A program made the translations under genes and the position numbers. From Miscanthus floridulus (lineage: Eukaryota > Streptophyta > Magnoliopsida > Poales > Poaceae): 64,000 bases of DNA. The stretch spans positions 102,720,320 to 102,784,319 of the forward strand of contig NC_089584.1 of assembly GCF_019320115.1 (NCBI RefSeq). The letters are read 5' to 3'. Positions within the stretch are counted from its first letter, which is position 1. Each line of letters starts with the position of its first letter. Of this stretch, positions 1 through 12,917 are shown one piece after another. The notes under the pieces are model-generated. The model saw nothing but the letters and a program-made list of their open reading frames with translations, had not been told where the DNA came from and searched no databases.

Positions 1-975
1 TCAGGAGCGAGGGCTTGGAGTCCAAGTTTGGACGGGGACCTAGACCCCATGACAAGAGGGTAATGAGTTGGTCCTGCTTATGCCTGGGGTACAAGCAGGG
101 CGTGTGTTTTCAGGGTACCCAGCTGGGGGCATTGATTCGCGAATCGCTGGGCGATCCGATACAGCTTGTCTGCAGTCTAGCACCATAGTAAGAACTAGAA
201 GATGAAAGATGGAAAAATAAAATCTAATTGCTTACCACCTGCTTGAAAGTAACACATGTGCTTACATAGAATGGTTGGTTAATGAACTGATGCGACTGTT
301 AATAAAAATCAAATATAAGGACGCACTTATAGTAATGCTCCTGTAAATGCAATAAACCCACAAGCCAGATAGCCTTGTATATCCTTGGAGTCTTTTCTTT
401 CCTCCTGTTGGGTAAGTCTTGCTGAGTACAATTGAGTACTTAGGATTTTATTCCCCCTGTTGCAGGTGACAGGCGGATGCTAGAGCTGACTCTTATGTGT
501 GGACTCCTCCTAGTGGGCTCAGCGATGATTCCTTTACGTTGCGATTGTAGTTTTTATTTATAACTCTTACTAAATGTTTTCATAAATGAAAGTTTTATAA
601 TATGTTGTCCTAGTTATCTACCAATGCTTTATCATGCCATTAATAACTATTTATTTCCGTTGTAATTCTTATCAAATGCTTATCTTCCGCTGTTAAATTA
701 AATTATTCACAACTCTGATAATATGATTACATTCCACTGTTATAATAATAAATATTATACTTTGATATTGTATTAAAAGTGATGTAAGAAATGGTTAAAA
801 ATGATGTAAGCTTTATTCTCTCATTTGTGATCCTAATGGAAAAATGTGGATTTTCGGGTTCTCCCCTGGGGTGTGCCTAACGGAACCATGTAATTTAGTG
901 TTCTCCTTTGGGTGCTTAGTGTCTAATGGAAGACAAGCACTCCTAGGAGGCATTAGGTTAGGGGATTCTGCCACA
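1..975 (+). repeat. 3' part of the 5' LTR of element A
   Basis: The stretch is repeated at 16150-16978 and in part at 7950-8085, with the same order of landmarks (GGAGTCCAAGTTTG near base 17, GGAAGACAAGC near base 925). It ends in CCACA at 975, directly before a primer-binding-like motif. The LTR start lies upstream of the window. Confidence 0.75.
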
Positions 976-977
976 GG

Positions 978-989
978 TGATATCAGAGC
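978..989 (+). other. Degenerate primer-binding site (tRNA-iMet type)
   Basis: TGATATCAGAGC differs at one position from TGGTATCAGAGC, the usual plant initiator-Met tRNA primer site. It lies just after the LTR end, which fixes the LTR/internal boundary. Confidence 0.7.
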
Positions 990-1814
990 ATAAATGAGGA
1001 AATAAAGCTTAGAAAACCTTTTCTAAAATAAAATTTGACAACAAATTCTTTTCAAAGAATAGGACGTTTTATGCAAAGTAATATAAGTAGCCCTATTACT
1101 ATGGTTATGTATCCAGGATATATGGCACTCTGCTGACTTAGGTAGGCTTAATCAAGTTTTCTATAGGTACACTGACCTCGAGCATAGTTCGATAGTATCA
1201 ATTAGCTACAGGGAGAGAACGATGTGCCAAAAATCTGAGAACGGTTGCCCTATATGTTGGCAACAGTGAAAGGATATATAGGACGTGCATTCATGCATAT
1301 CTTGTTATGCAAGGTAGTGCTCGTATTGCTTGTAGATACGCCATCCATAGGTGTCACGCGTGTCGTATTGTGCATGACTGACTCGTTCTTGTTCTGGATT
1401 TATTTCTACACTGTGGCTTCATGCTCCGCGTTTGCCCATGGTTAACGCCGGTTGTGACCCATGTCTCCCCATATGCTTTTCTATGCTCTTGTCGGACACT
1501 TGCCCTACAATCGTATAAGTCAGTAATGGCCTTAGACATTGCTTGCCTTGAACGTGTGGAATTTTGGTTGGTTCATTCATAGTGATCCCGCGCAGGAATC
1601 ATGGTGGACTGCGCTAGGACCACTATCCGCTCTGTCTTTATAAGCAAAGCCTAGCTTAGCCATTGGTAACACCACTCGACACACTTTAGCTCACTTAGCT
1701 TTTCCTTTTGAGCAAGCTTTTTGCTCAGTCCTTCCTCGCTACCACCGCTAGGAATGGTAGGAGCCTAGGTTAGTAGTTACTGCCTGAACATTAAGGGTTT
1801 TTCTAGAATCCTAC

Positions 1815-2640
1815 ATGCCACCCTTCAAAAGCTTGGAGTCAAAGATCATCCTAAGTATGAGGGTTGTGAGTATGAGAAGCATGGCACCAGGAAGTGTGAG
1901 GTTACCATCTACATTGGGAAGAGTGAAGAGTTCCTCGACCTCACTAAAGCCTAGAATATGACCGCAACCGGGTCTCGCTTCATTAACACCTACCAGGTTG
2001 TGGCCCGCAAAGCCTTATAGTACCTTTGCTAGATCTATGAAGATCCCATTGCCCGTACCCCCATGAGGTTCTTTCCACCTTTGGACAAGAATTGGTAGGC
2101 ATGGAGGGCTCACATGGAGGCTTTGCAAGGGTGAGATGCGCAAGAAGATAGCCCCACCATGGTGCACTTGACCGCATACCTGCTTGCTCTGGATGAGTAG
2201 TATGATTGGCAAGCCTTAGAGCTAAGGACGTGCCTCTGTCGAGCCAAGGAAGCCGAGATCTTCTCTAGGATACTCTAGTTGCAGCTCATCGAAGCGCATG
2301 CTAGTGTGGTAGCCAGAGAAAGTTGGGAGACTGCCATGTCGGAAGCTCTAAAGCAGGCTGAAGATTGGATGTCCATCAGCTGGGTGAGGCCTTCCTTGTC
2401 ACCAGGGCCAAGTAGAGGACGCTAGTGGTGGAAGGGCAGGATTCCTCGATCTTGGAGGGGATCCCTGTCCATCTGCTAGAAAGAAGAAAAACTAGTGTTG
2501 CAGTGCCACTAGCACCCCCACCCTTAGAAGTGTTAGAAGTAGAACCCTTGATTCCTCTCACTCAGCCATTGCCACGAGAAGATGTAGATCCATGGCCAGG
2601 GCGGTAGAAGAATTCATCGAGCCCGAGAATAAAGATGCGT
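1815..2640 (+). pseudogene. Decayed gag-like gene of element A
   Basis: A broken frame reads through motifs typical of a grass retrotransposon gag-like protein: KDHPKYEG, CEVTIYIGKSEEF, NTYQVVARKAL, PIARTPMRFFPP, AWRAHMEALQG, SPTMVHLTAYLLALDE, and further on the acidic LEVLEVEPLIPL tail. The ATG at 1815 is followed by a small frameshift before the KDHP block. At least six in-frame stops follow, nearly all TAG where related proteins have Gln (for example KAL*YLC*IYE and LALDE*Y). The protein would have packaged element RNA. It is dead here, and no protease or polymerase follows it. The family assignment is from recognised motifs only. Confidence 0.7.
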
Positions 2641-4484
2641 AGTCTTGAGTAGATTAGTTGCCTTAGGATGCTGTACCCATAGTAGTAGTGTTTTTCATCG
2701 CTGTCCTCTAGTATTATACTCTTGCCGTTGTTTTCGTCCGTAGTTATTGAGATCATCAGCCGTAGGGAAGGTGAATGCTATGTTGTGAATGGGAGACTGG
2801 ATGCCTGTATGATGTACCCATATAAGACTGTTGGAATATACGTTTTATTTATTTCACTGTGTGTATTGCATCCATTTGCCTTTAGGTCTCATTAGACGTG
2901 CTTAAAGTTTCCAAGGGCAATGTTAGGAGGGTTACAAGAGAAGTTATCATTTGGATGCTAGCATAACAGCCATGATTGGATAATATTGGACACTGTATCA
3001 ACTAATTATGGATGTCCTAGCAGAACACTTGAATCTCTTTAAATCAAATCCGCCATTGGATTTGAATTTCTTGTCCCTTGTTGTGAAGGGAACCCTTGTT
3101 GTTTGAATCTTCCCTTGCAATACTCCTCTTACTCTGTGGTCTATGACCCCACCACCTTCATGGCCTGTAAGTTGGTAATAGTTGCCTGGTTAATGGCTTA
3201 TGGTGCCACGATGAAATTGAGGGCCCCCTATGGAACAGCTGCCATATGGTGACGCTGCTCGACACGCGCTGGTATCAAGGTTGTTGACCAAGTACCTTTA
3301 CCAAGTTACACTGCCATACTGCTTTTGCAACAAAATATTTTTCTTGGAAATATTAGGGTGTTCAAATGGGAAATCCACAATGGGTTGGTGTAATAGTGTT
3401 CTCTCAAAGTAAACAAGAGGAGGTGGTGTTGGAGGAAGAATGTATGACATGGTCTTAGTTTACATGAAAGACGGATGTGGTCAAGGAAGGGAAAGAAAAA
3501 GAAGAGTAGTATGGAAAATTAGTCTCGGGTAGTAGGGAGTGCTTGGAAAAGCCCGAGTGGATATCATGTCCTAAGCCCTATGTTTAGTTGACCACACTGC
3601 ACATGCTGGGATATTGAGCTACGTGCCCTACGGACGCCGTCTATGTTGGGCCCTTTAGTACCTTGTTCTCATGTGGCCATGATATCGTGCCGCACTTGCC
3701 GTCCTTGTGCACTGTGTGCTTTTCCTTTTTCTCTGGCATCTAGTTGGCTCTCTACCTCATGCCTCATCCCCATACCGAACCCCCTTTCCCTCCCTTCTTT
3801 CTTTTTTTGGGGACACGACTGCCCGCACACCTGCCTCGATGAGCGGACCCTCTCTCCTCTCCTCTCCCTTATCCTCTGCCCGCTCACGTAGTGAGCGTAC
3901 CATATCCGACTTTATCCCCACAGCATGAACAGTCTGTGTATTCCATCCATGCCCTCTCCACTTCCGGTGTGTTGTGCCCTACCTCCGTTTAGCTTTATAA
4001 GATACCCTTGGTCCTTGCTCTTCTTCTTCATCCCCATTCCCCTCGCATTTAGAGCAGAGCTACGAGACCCAGTCACCACTCATGGGATTAGGCTCATCAG
4101 TCTGAGGTGATGGTGTAATCTGAGAAGAAGAAGGGGTCTGGTTTCATCAAAGAAGTTCAAGCCTACCATTGGTTCGTCGATCTTAGGGTTCACGATGTTT
4201 GACTTCTCAGTCGACTGTTTTTGGATCTGTTGGACCTACGCCATGATTTGGATAATCATCTTCCTACTGCTTCTCCATTGCACTCGTCTATCTCAATTTT
4301 TGGATTAAGTCTCAGTTGTATTAGGTTGCTCTTAACCATGTATCCCTAAATCCCCATGTGGTTTAGTATTCAAAGTCATATAATCTTTCGTGTAATCCCT
4401 GATCTACAAAATATAATCGCGTTTTCCCCCTTTTCCGATCCTTGCTTGGAATCTCGGGATGAGATTCTTTTTAGGGGGGTTGGT
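2641..4484 (+). other. Internal region of element A without recognisable gene
   Basis: No pol, protease or integrase motif is seen on either strand, only short random frames. A C-rich, low-complexity stretch lies at 3640-3920. The end at 4471-4484 (TTAGGGGGGTTGGT) is a plausible polypurine tract directly before the 3' LTR. Confidence 0.5.
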
Positions 4485-4919
4485 TGTAACACCTCTGGTG
4501 TTACGAGCTCATTTAGCACCGAGATTTAGGCCTAAGATTTTTTTTGAAACGAGTTTCTTGAATTTTTGATTTAAAGTGTACTTGATGTGATAAGTGAATC
4601 ATGTGTGACTTAGTTGTGGACTCAAATGAACGTCTAAGTGAAATTACTCAGTGCGTAAAGATATTTAGAAATGTCGAATGACAATTCTAGCCAATGGATA
4701 GTGAATGGTTTGTTCTATTAGATTAAGCATGAAAAGCAACTTTTATAAATAAAATAAAATCCATTAATAAATAGAACGATATATATAGCTTTTGAATCTA
4801 ATTTAAATTCGAGCTTTGTTGAAAATCTCCTTGTGCCTAGATGTTGCTAATTGTCTAAATTAGTAAACCGATAGAAATATCTATAGGAATATATATATAC
4901 TCACATGTTTATTTTGGGA

Positions 4920-6660
4920 GCACATGGCTCTGTCATGCCCATGCCCCGCTAAGCACCATAGTTCAACTGTCAGTTCCATCGCTTCACCTTGCATTGCAAC
5001 TATGCACCGTCTCGTCTCCTATCATGGCTCTGTTTTGCAAAGTCTCCTCATCCATCCGCATTCCTACTTGGCCTTTGCTTTTGCTTCTCTCTGCCTTGAT
5101 TGCCTCTGTCTGCATCTGTCGAGCCAAGCAACCATAGTGGCCATGTGTGCTTGCTTTCTGGCATCCTTGCTTGGGAAGATTGTCGAGTTGGTCCTTGTTT
5201 TCCCTCTATCACTGCTTGTCTCATCGTTTGCTACCATTTTTCACGCTGCCACACATGGTCTAGCTCCCGCCCAGCATAGTGCCATTACATCGACATGACC
5301 GTGCTGGGCAGGCCAGTCTAGCTCCATGCTGCTGCTGCCTCCTACCCTCGGTTTCTTGAGGACATCAAGTCGCTGCTCACCTTGCTCACCTGCTCTCATG
5401 GTCTCTCCCTCTCGATGCTCCCAGCTCCCTGCCTCACGCGAGCACCCGCATAGGGCCATGACCGCTGATGCCATTGCCCAGCACACCTATAGCCACCGTG
5501 CCCTAGAGCACTGCCGCTCTCCTACCTCTCATCGAGCCTGCATGCGGCTCTGCCTCGCCTCGCTCATCCTTGCACCCGTGGCTCTTCCTATGCCATGCAT
5601 TGGTGTCCCCACTACCGCCAAGTCACACCTTGAGCGCGTGAGCCCCTCGACCCACGCTGGACCTACAGCTTCCCCATGCATGAGTCCTCGGTCCGCTTTG
5701 GACTGCTACTCCTCCCATGCGACCGCGCCCGCTGCTACCGTGTCTCCACCGAGGTCACCCACTGTCGTCGCTGGTCCATCCCTCTACTAGCCTAGCTAAG
5801 CCCTCGATGCGCCCATGCCGCAGCGCCACCCCTCCTCTTCTTCCCCACATTGCGCGCCTGTGTTGCAGCACCCTACCACCTCCAATCATGCCTTAGCCAG
5901 GGCACTACCCTTCCGCAGCCACCGCCACTGCTGCTGCACCAGGCCGCCTTGCTGTCGTCCATGCATGGCTCTACACCTCTACGTTGAGCACTCCCCATCG
6001 AAATGGTCGCCCTCAGCTAGTCATTGCTAGAGCTCGCAACATGACGCCATCCTAGAGCTAGTCACACCACTAGGCCCCTAGAGCACCATCGCCATGGCCC
6101 ACTGCCGCTGTTGTGGCTAGCCAATTGTTGATGCTCATGGCTGGACCACCTCGGTCCATGCCATGGGTAGGTGAGCCGGTCATAGCCACATACCTCCCCA
6201 TGTGGGCACCCGTGCAGCTCTCCAGCGGGCTTCCTACCATTGTCATGTCCTTCCTGACCAGGATTGACCATTGGCCGATGCTCCTTTGCTTGACCGTAGG
6301 AGGGAGAAGGGTAAGAATCGAAGTAGAATTTTTGTTCAGGGTTCTAGGTGTAAAATACGTGACTCATTTAAATAGTGCTCTAGATCTTGGGTTAAATAAG
6401 GACAAACATAGGGTTGTTTTCATGAAATCGCTAGGCCAGTTGGGTAGGCCATGCGTGGGCCAGCTTGTTGGGCCGCTTGCGCCTACGCGCTGGGCCGGCC
6501 TGTGGCCGCCGTGCCTAGGCCGCCCACGCCGCGCGCTAGGCCATCCTACTCGGCGCCCTACCTGGGCCGTGCACCTCGCCTGCCTGGGCCGCTCGTTGGT
6601 CTAGCCTGCTGCACGCCTGGCCACTCCGCACGGGCCGCGTGGGGCTGCTGGGCCAGTTTA
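4920..6660. other. GC-rich block inside the LTR, no supported gene
   Basis: The block is C-rich and codon-poor, with several overlapping frames rich in Pro, His, Cys and Ala on both strands. None shows a known domain, a splice pattern or a conserved start. It lies wholly inside the LTR and resembles the GC-rich leader part of long grass LTRs. Confidence 0.5.
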
Positions 6661-7447
6661 GTTGCCGCCGGTCCTTTTTTCATTTTTGAGGTATTTTCTA
6701 ATTTAATGCTGAAGCAAACTTATAAAATCAATATAAAATTGTGTAGGTGTCCAAAAATGGTGAAACTAGTTTTGTTGAGTTACTAAAATCATGATCTATC
6801 TAATAGTATATTTTGTTCACATAGATTCGATATGTTTTTAGGGGTGCTCTAATTATTTTAACATGCTTAATATTGATAAAAGGTGGACTTGTAGGAATTT
6901 CTATGATAAATCGGTGATAGTGTTGACTCTAAAAATTTTATAGTAAATTACTAATATTATTAGCTGCTCACTATAATTTTTGTAGCTCCAGAATAATTAG
7001 TTTGCTAGATAGATAATAATGCCCTATTTCGAATAAAAATTAATTCGACCGAATAGAATAAATAAACACCTTGGGTTTGTATAACTAAAACATTTGTTGG
7101 GAAATAATGCCTTATTCGATAACATGGATATGTAACCTAAGTACAGTCGTTGTTAGAACTAGCTCGTTAACATGAGAGGTATAAATCGTATATTATGAGT
7201 CACAATTGCAGTGATTAATTATGTCTGTGCATTGCATCGCATTGCATATCATAATAGGGACGTCGATGGATCGTGGAGTCATCGGGAGTTGCTGGAGAAA
7301 TAGTGCTTTTGTAGATATCATCGCCATGATGGAAAGCTAAACTCTGATTAAATCTTACCCAGGCAAGCCCCGATGCATAACCTCTATTTTGCTGCACTTT
7401 AAATTATATTTGTGCATTAAGTTGTAAGGAGTGGAATGAAACCCACT

Positions 7448-7450
<3 letters not shown>

Positions 7451-7516
<66 letters not shown>
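7451..7516. repeat. (AT)n microsatellite
   Basis: A pure AT dinucleotide run of about 33 units lies inside the first LTR segment. The second LTR segment has no such run at the matching place (about 15690), so it arose or expanded after the duplication. Confidence 0.95.
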
Positions 7517-7518
<2 letters not shown>

Positions 7519-7519
7519 T

Positions 7520-8085
7520 TATCCTATGAGTCTTACTAGTATGACATGATCGGGTAGATTGCTATGCTATAGGACTCCGGTAGAAGTCAAGTGATTGCCT
7601 GTCACTCGCGAGATATAGGAAATATATTACTGTATTATTATGACTTGGAAAATATAAATGGTGGAAAGGAAAAATAGTGACCGGGCAGGGATATGGTTTG
7701 GGTATTGGTGGGTGTAAGAGATTGTGTCTTACGGCCGCGGGGCATAGCTTGGTTACACTGCTTTCCCTGCTTGTGTCGATTAAGGACCGGTCATTGCATA
7801 AGGCTCTAGGCAAGTCATAGACTTATTATTCTGAGCACATACTTGGGTATGGGTGCTTGGAAGACTTGTTGCTCTCTTGTCATGGGTTCTGGCCCTTTCT
7901 AGACCGGTTGATTGGAGGTGAGGATGGAGGTCCTTTCATTGCATTGAGTCTAGGACTCAGGAGCGGGGGCTTGGAGTCCAAGTTTAGACGGGGACTTAGA
8001 CCCCATGACAAGAGGGTGATGGGTTGGTCCTGCTTGTGCTCGGGGTGCAAGTGGGGTGTGTGTTTTTTGGGTACCCAGCTAGGGG
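7520..8085 (+). repeat. LTR segment duplicated at about 15755-16275
   Basis: Shared landmarks in order are CAGGGATATGGT, GGGTATTGGTGGGTGTAA, CTTATTATYCTGAGCAC, CTCTTGTCATGGGTTCT and GGGGGCTTGGAGT. Similarity stops at about 8086, after ACCCAGCT, whereas the second copy continues to the LTR end. This marks the internal duplication or recombination junction. Confidence 0.75.
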
Positions 8086-9583
8086 CGCTCGGCATTGCTG
8101 CTTTGGTCCACAGCCATGGCTCGGCTACCGCTGGCCCACAGCGCAGAGCCGCTATTGTTGCCACCTGCCCCGTCCTATGCTACGCTGTTGTCGTATCCGC
8201 CACTACTCCTCGCATCGCAATGCTGCCACTGCCATCACATCATCATCATGCCCACACCAGTCCACTGCATCTCTACGCTGTTGCCGGTCCTATGCGTGTT
8301 GTCTCTACCGCGCGCACATGGGCGAGCCACCATCGCCATGCCATTTATGGCACTATGGCGCACGGGCCACGTCGGTTGAACCTGGGCATATGTTGTCTAT
8401 AGCACCGATGCATGGGCCTCCCATGCTCGCCGCTTGTGTCCAGCCAAGGCAAGGATAAGCCGAGCCCACCGACACGCTCCATTTCTCTATTTCTCTCTAG
8501 TTTCTGCCGCCTTCGAGTCATGTCACGACGAGTCAGAGAGCGAGCACCTCTCATCAATTCCTTGTGCTTGTGTCTCTGCCTTCACACCCCCTCTCTAGCC
8601 GCCCCCACCCCACCTTGACTCGCATCATGCCGAGCTCAAATTTTGGAGCTTTGCCCACTGCCGTGCCGTTAAGGCCCGTCACCGCCCACGCTATGGCCAG
8701 CCTCCACCACTTTACCCCGCGCTAATTTCTCTACACCACTAGCTCGCCTTGGCTCCCTTTTCATCATGCGCACGCTAGTCACAACTCTAGTGACGCCTCC
8801 TCACCGCGGACATGGCCGTGCCTGTGCGGTCCGATGTTCACCTCATAGCACGCACATGGCTAGCCTCGCATGTGTCATCTCTGACCAAGCCGACTTCTCG
8901 GTAAGGTCACTAGTGAGTTGTCGTTGCTCACCCCACTACCCCTACCGCCTTGTTGTTACTATGGCTCACCAGAATGCCATCGCCATTGTCATAGGGTGCC
9001 TGCCGTCGCGGAGAGGTCCTTCTATGGTGTCCTGGCTCGTGCAACCGCCGCCCATCGTCTCACGTTGAACCCTAGGTGAGCGTCGGCCTCATAGATAGGT
9101 CAGCGTGGGTCCCATATGGCCGGCGTAAGTGCCAGTGCCACTACTCGCCGTGCCGGTGTGTGCGGGGATGGTCAAAGACCCTGCCATTGTAAAGAGGAGA
9201 AAGATCCAAGGGTTCCGTTGCTAAGTCACTGTCCCTAGAAATAGTATGTGTAGTATTTGCGCTATTTTCTAATAACACGGGGGCATTTTTGCTAATGTGC
9301 CAGTGTGCATGGGCTTCCTCGCTGTGGGTTGCCTCGCGTGCGTGGGCTGGTGCTGTGTGGGCCACACCGTGGGCTGCCATGCGCTCTCGCACGCGCGCGT
9401 TGTGTCACGTGGTCCGCGTTGGGCCAAAATCAATTTAGCTTTTTCGTGGAGAATAGAAATAGCTTTTCATTTGTATTTTTGAGCTAATCTTTGATAAATC
9501 ATATAAAATCATGTAGGTATCCAAAAATTGTGAAACCAATTTTTATTAAGTTCCTAAAATTATGCTCTATCTGTTAGTGTATT

Positions 9584-12500
9584 TGTAGCACCTGGTTTTA
9601 AAGACAGAACCAGATACACACTATATGTGAGCCCAAGAAGTCAAATATCACATATAGCCACAATAAGGGTAATACCAAGAGACAATACTTATTACATAAT
9701 GTATTAGTAAAAGGAAAATAACCTTAGAGTATAGACAGCGGAAAGTTGACTCCAATCTTCTAGCGAAGGCTCCAAATCCATAGGAACGACTGACTAGTTG
9801 ACCAGAAGCCTAACTCCTCTAAACCAGCAATCTGGTACCCATCCGGGATTTTTATCCAAAGTATAGAAAAGTAAAGCAAGCATACGTACATGTCATACTT
9901 AACAATTATATCATGGGGTTCATGAGGCTCAAAATGCTGATACTGGTTTAACTACGATTAACTTTAATAGGTTATCTTTTTAAGTAATTGAGTGGCAAAG
10001 AATTTATCATTCCCATAAACACATGATCAGGTAAACATGAATAATGTATAGCATAAACAATTAATCATTAGTATCATTATCTATTAGTGATCATCTCTAT
10101 TCCATAAGGGTCCAAGGCTGCTCGTGTCCGTGAGCACGGCTGTTATAATAGTTTTACACTCTACAGAGGTTGTACACTTTCACTATGAGTCATGATTTAC
10201 CCTTTTGCCTGAGGTAGCTAACCTCTTAACCCACTTCCAAGGAAGGTCGATAGGGTTCATATGAAGCCTTTCAAAGGTTCGTCTAACAAGTTAGGGCCGC
10301 TAGGTGTATGTGGCCCTTCTCTAGGAGTGGCATGCGTGGGCATCGCAGCACGGTACACACATCCTAGCAGAAAAGGAAACATACCCTCTTGCACCATAAA
10401 GGTAACCATTAACAAGCTAGAAAAGGTCCTTATACTGAGCTAAAGCCAGAGCCATATAGCCCTCACAACTGTACTATAAGTCCCGGATGATCGCTTACAG
10501 ATAAGTCCTTAGGGAGAGGAATCTGAAGCATTTAGAAAGTAGCTAAATACTCTAGCCCCCTATTTCCATGTTGCTAAAAAGTCATGTTTTAATGTTTATT
10601 GCATATACCATTAGTCAAGTTACAAGATTATGGTTTTGATTAAGCACTAGCAAAAACTACCCAATGCAATAACCTAAAGGTTTCAAGGTACAAGATATCA
10701 AATATCTAGGATATCCTTATTGGCATCAAGGTAGACACATGCAATATGAATTAAGTGATTAAATGTGAATAGGTAACAAGGATGGTCCTATGCTATACTT
10801 GCCTTACACAACGATCCTTCGATAAGCTTTAATCTTCAACGTCTTTCTTCTTCTTCTGGATCACCACGTGTATCTCACTGACTAGACATAATCGTAGAAC
10901 ACCACACAAACATCCATACACATACATGCATAGCATACAATTGCATCTATATTAGAATAGTATACCAATCATAGAAAATAAGTAAAAGAGATTGAAATAC
11001 GATTCTACGCATCGCTACAAACACACAGTCGCGAGAGGCACTCTAATCGGAGCTACAGTTGAAAAGTAATAACTACCAGAAGATTTACTTATAAAACAGG
11101 AAACCATAAGCTTTATTTATTTTATTATATGAAAGCATGTATATGATATTTCAGAGAAAGTTGAATTAAGGCAAACTTATATTTGGTTCTAAAAATCGAA
11201 GTGGAATTTATTATATTTTATTTATAAATCTAGTGGCATTATTATTTAAGTTGGGTTTTAAACCATGAAATTCTAGAGATTTTGACATAGAAATTATTGC
11301 TACTAATGCGTAGGTCATGTCGTTACGAAACAAATGCAACTTGAACGGACTATTTCAGAGTTAAAATGAATAAGTTATGATTTAAACAAGTTTTACTTTA
11401 GTTAAATAATAGATTAAATCTACCCATGAATTTCAAGTGTTGAAAACATGCATAACAGTTGTATAAACACATAGAAAGTGTAAATACGGTCCTAACGCAA
11501 TTCGAACGGGTCAAATCGGACTTAAAACGCATAAGTTACGCATGAAATAAGGTTCAGTGGCATTTCTGTAAATATTTGAACTCAATTTTGAATTAAAATA
11601 ATTAAAATATGAAATTACACGGCTGCTGGACTGCGGGTACTAATTCTAGAAAACACAGGGTCTAAAGTGAATAAAAATAGGGCTGAAATGTATTTATTTT
11701 GAACTGAATCGGACTATGGGTTAATTCACTAGAAACTGAGAGGCTTTTACGCAAAACTAGGTGCGGCTGACTGTGGGTTGACCCGTGGCTGCTGACTGGG
11801 CAGCCACGTGGCGGCCGGGGACTGGTGCGGTGCACCGCGCGTGCGTGGGCATGCGCTGACCGACGCTATGGACCGAGTCCATGGCCCGCTGTGGACCAAC
11901 CACTTAATCCAACCAGTGATCTAATCTTCACCGTTCACCCAGGATCTGGTGGCGCAGGTGAGTGCGGGTGAACCTCCAGCGGTAGCATGGTGGCTACGGC
12001 AAACTCGCCATGGTTGACGGTGAGGCAGCGCGGTGGTGAACATGGGGGGAGGCGTTTCAGACCTCCTCGGAGCAAACCGAACCTACTGGGATGATCTACA
12101 GGCACGCGAACACGTTGAGGTGCAAACCGAGGGTAGGGATCATGCCGAGATGATGGCCCGTGGCGGCGCCATGGCCGGTGGCATCAGGTGTTCGCTACTA
12201 TGATGTTCTAGGGCGCAATTTGAGGAACAGAGAGCATGGGAGGAATGAGAAGCTCACCACGAAGTCAGATCGGGGTGGTTGCGGTGTCTGGGAGGCTTCT
12301 ATGGGGTGGGTCGATGATGGCGGCGGCTGGAGAGAGAAAAAGTGGCGCGAGTGAGTTGAATCCGAGCAAACCGTGACCAAAACTGAGAGATGGCGGTACC
12401 TATAGGCATGGAGGAACACGACGGATATCATCGGCGCGTCGGCGACGTGGATTAGGCACCGGAGCAGCGGGCTACGGGGTGGCGGTGGTGATCTCAAGTG

Positions 12501-12890
12501 GCGAACAGAGAAGGGGCAGAGGGGAGGGCTTGGCTCGATCTTTATAGGCGGGCGGGGCTATGGTGTAGAAGGAAGGGGAGCGGAATACGGTGATTTTGAT
12601 CTCTTGCCATGTGGGCGCGGTGGGCCGACAGCTTGCCGAGCATGGCAGCGCCATCGACAGAAGCAAGAAAGGAAAGGAGACAGGGGAAAGAAGGAAGGGG
12701 AAGAAGGGAGCGGGGCTGGCTGATGGGTGGGCCAGCGTGGCAGTGAGGGAGAAGGGGGGCGATGTGCGTTAGAAGCTGAGCGGGCCACGGCACGAGTTGG
12801 GCTAGTGCGGAGTAGCAAGCGCGCGGAAGGCCGAGTAGAGCAGGCCAAGCGGGCTGCGTAGTGCACGCGTAGAGCGACGCCCTACAGTCA
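9584..12890 (-). repeat. Left copy: LTR in minus orientation
   Basis: Read on the minus strand this copy runs from about 12890 to 9584 and matches the solo LTR at 27864-45434 in order. It contains a TATAAA box at 12546-12541 on the minus strand. It keeps about 609 bases (11082-11690) that the right copy lacks and that the solo LTR also has, so this copy is closer to the ancestral form. Confidence 0.7.
12541..12546 (-). promoter_or_regulatory. LTR TATA box
   Basis: TATAAA on the minus strand is followed by a C-rich leader, in the orientation in which the left copy matches the solo LTR. It probably marks the U3/R boundary region. Confidence 0.4.
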
Positions 12891-12897
12891 GCATTGC

Positions 12898-12909
12898 TCT
12901 GATACCACT
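12898..12909 (-). other. Primer-binding-type motif in the palindrome centre
   Basis: The minus strand reads TGGTATCAGAGC, identical to the plant iMet-tRNA primer site. It sits between the truncated right copy and the start of the left copy, so a piece of retroelement internal sequence is caught at the centre. Confidence 0.55.
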
Positions 12910-12917
12910 TACCTGTG

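Noticed and set aside
4924..6030. Several open frames of 70-154 codons, rich in Pro, Ser, His and Cys
   Set aside because: They lie in a C-rich part of an LTR, overlap in several frames and show no domain or codon pattern.
7857..8458. Open frames of up to 181 codons
   Set aside because: They cross the duplication junction in the LTR and have no domain; composition explains them.
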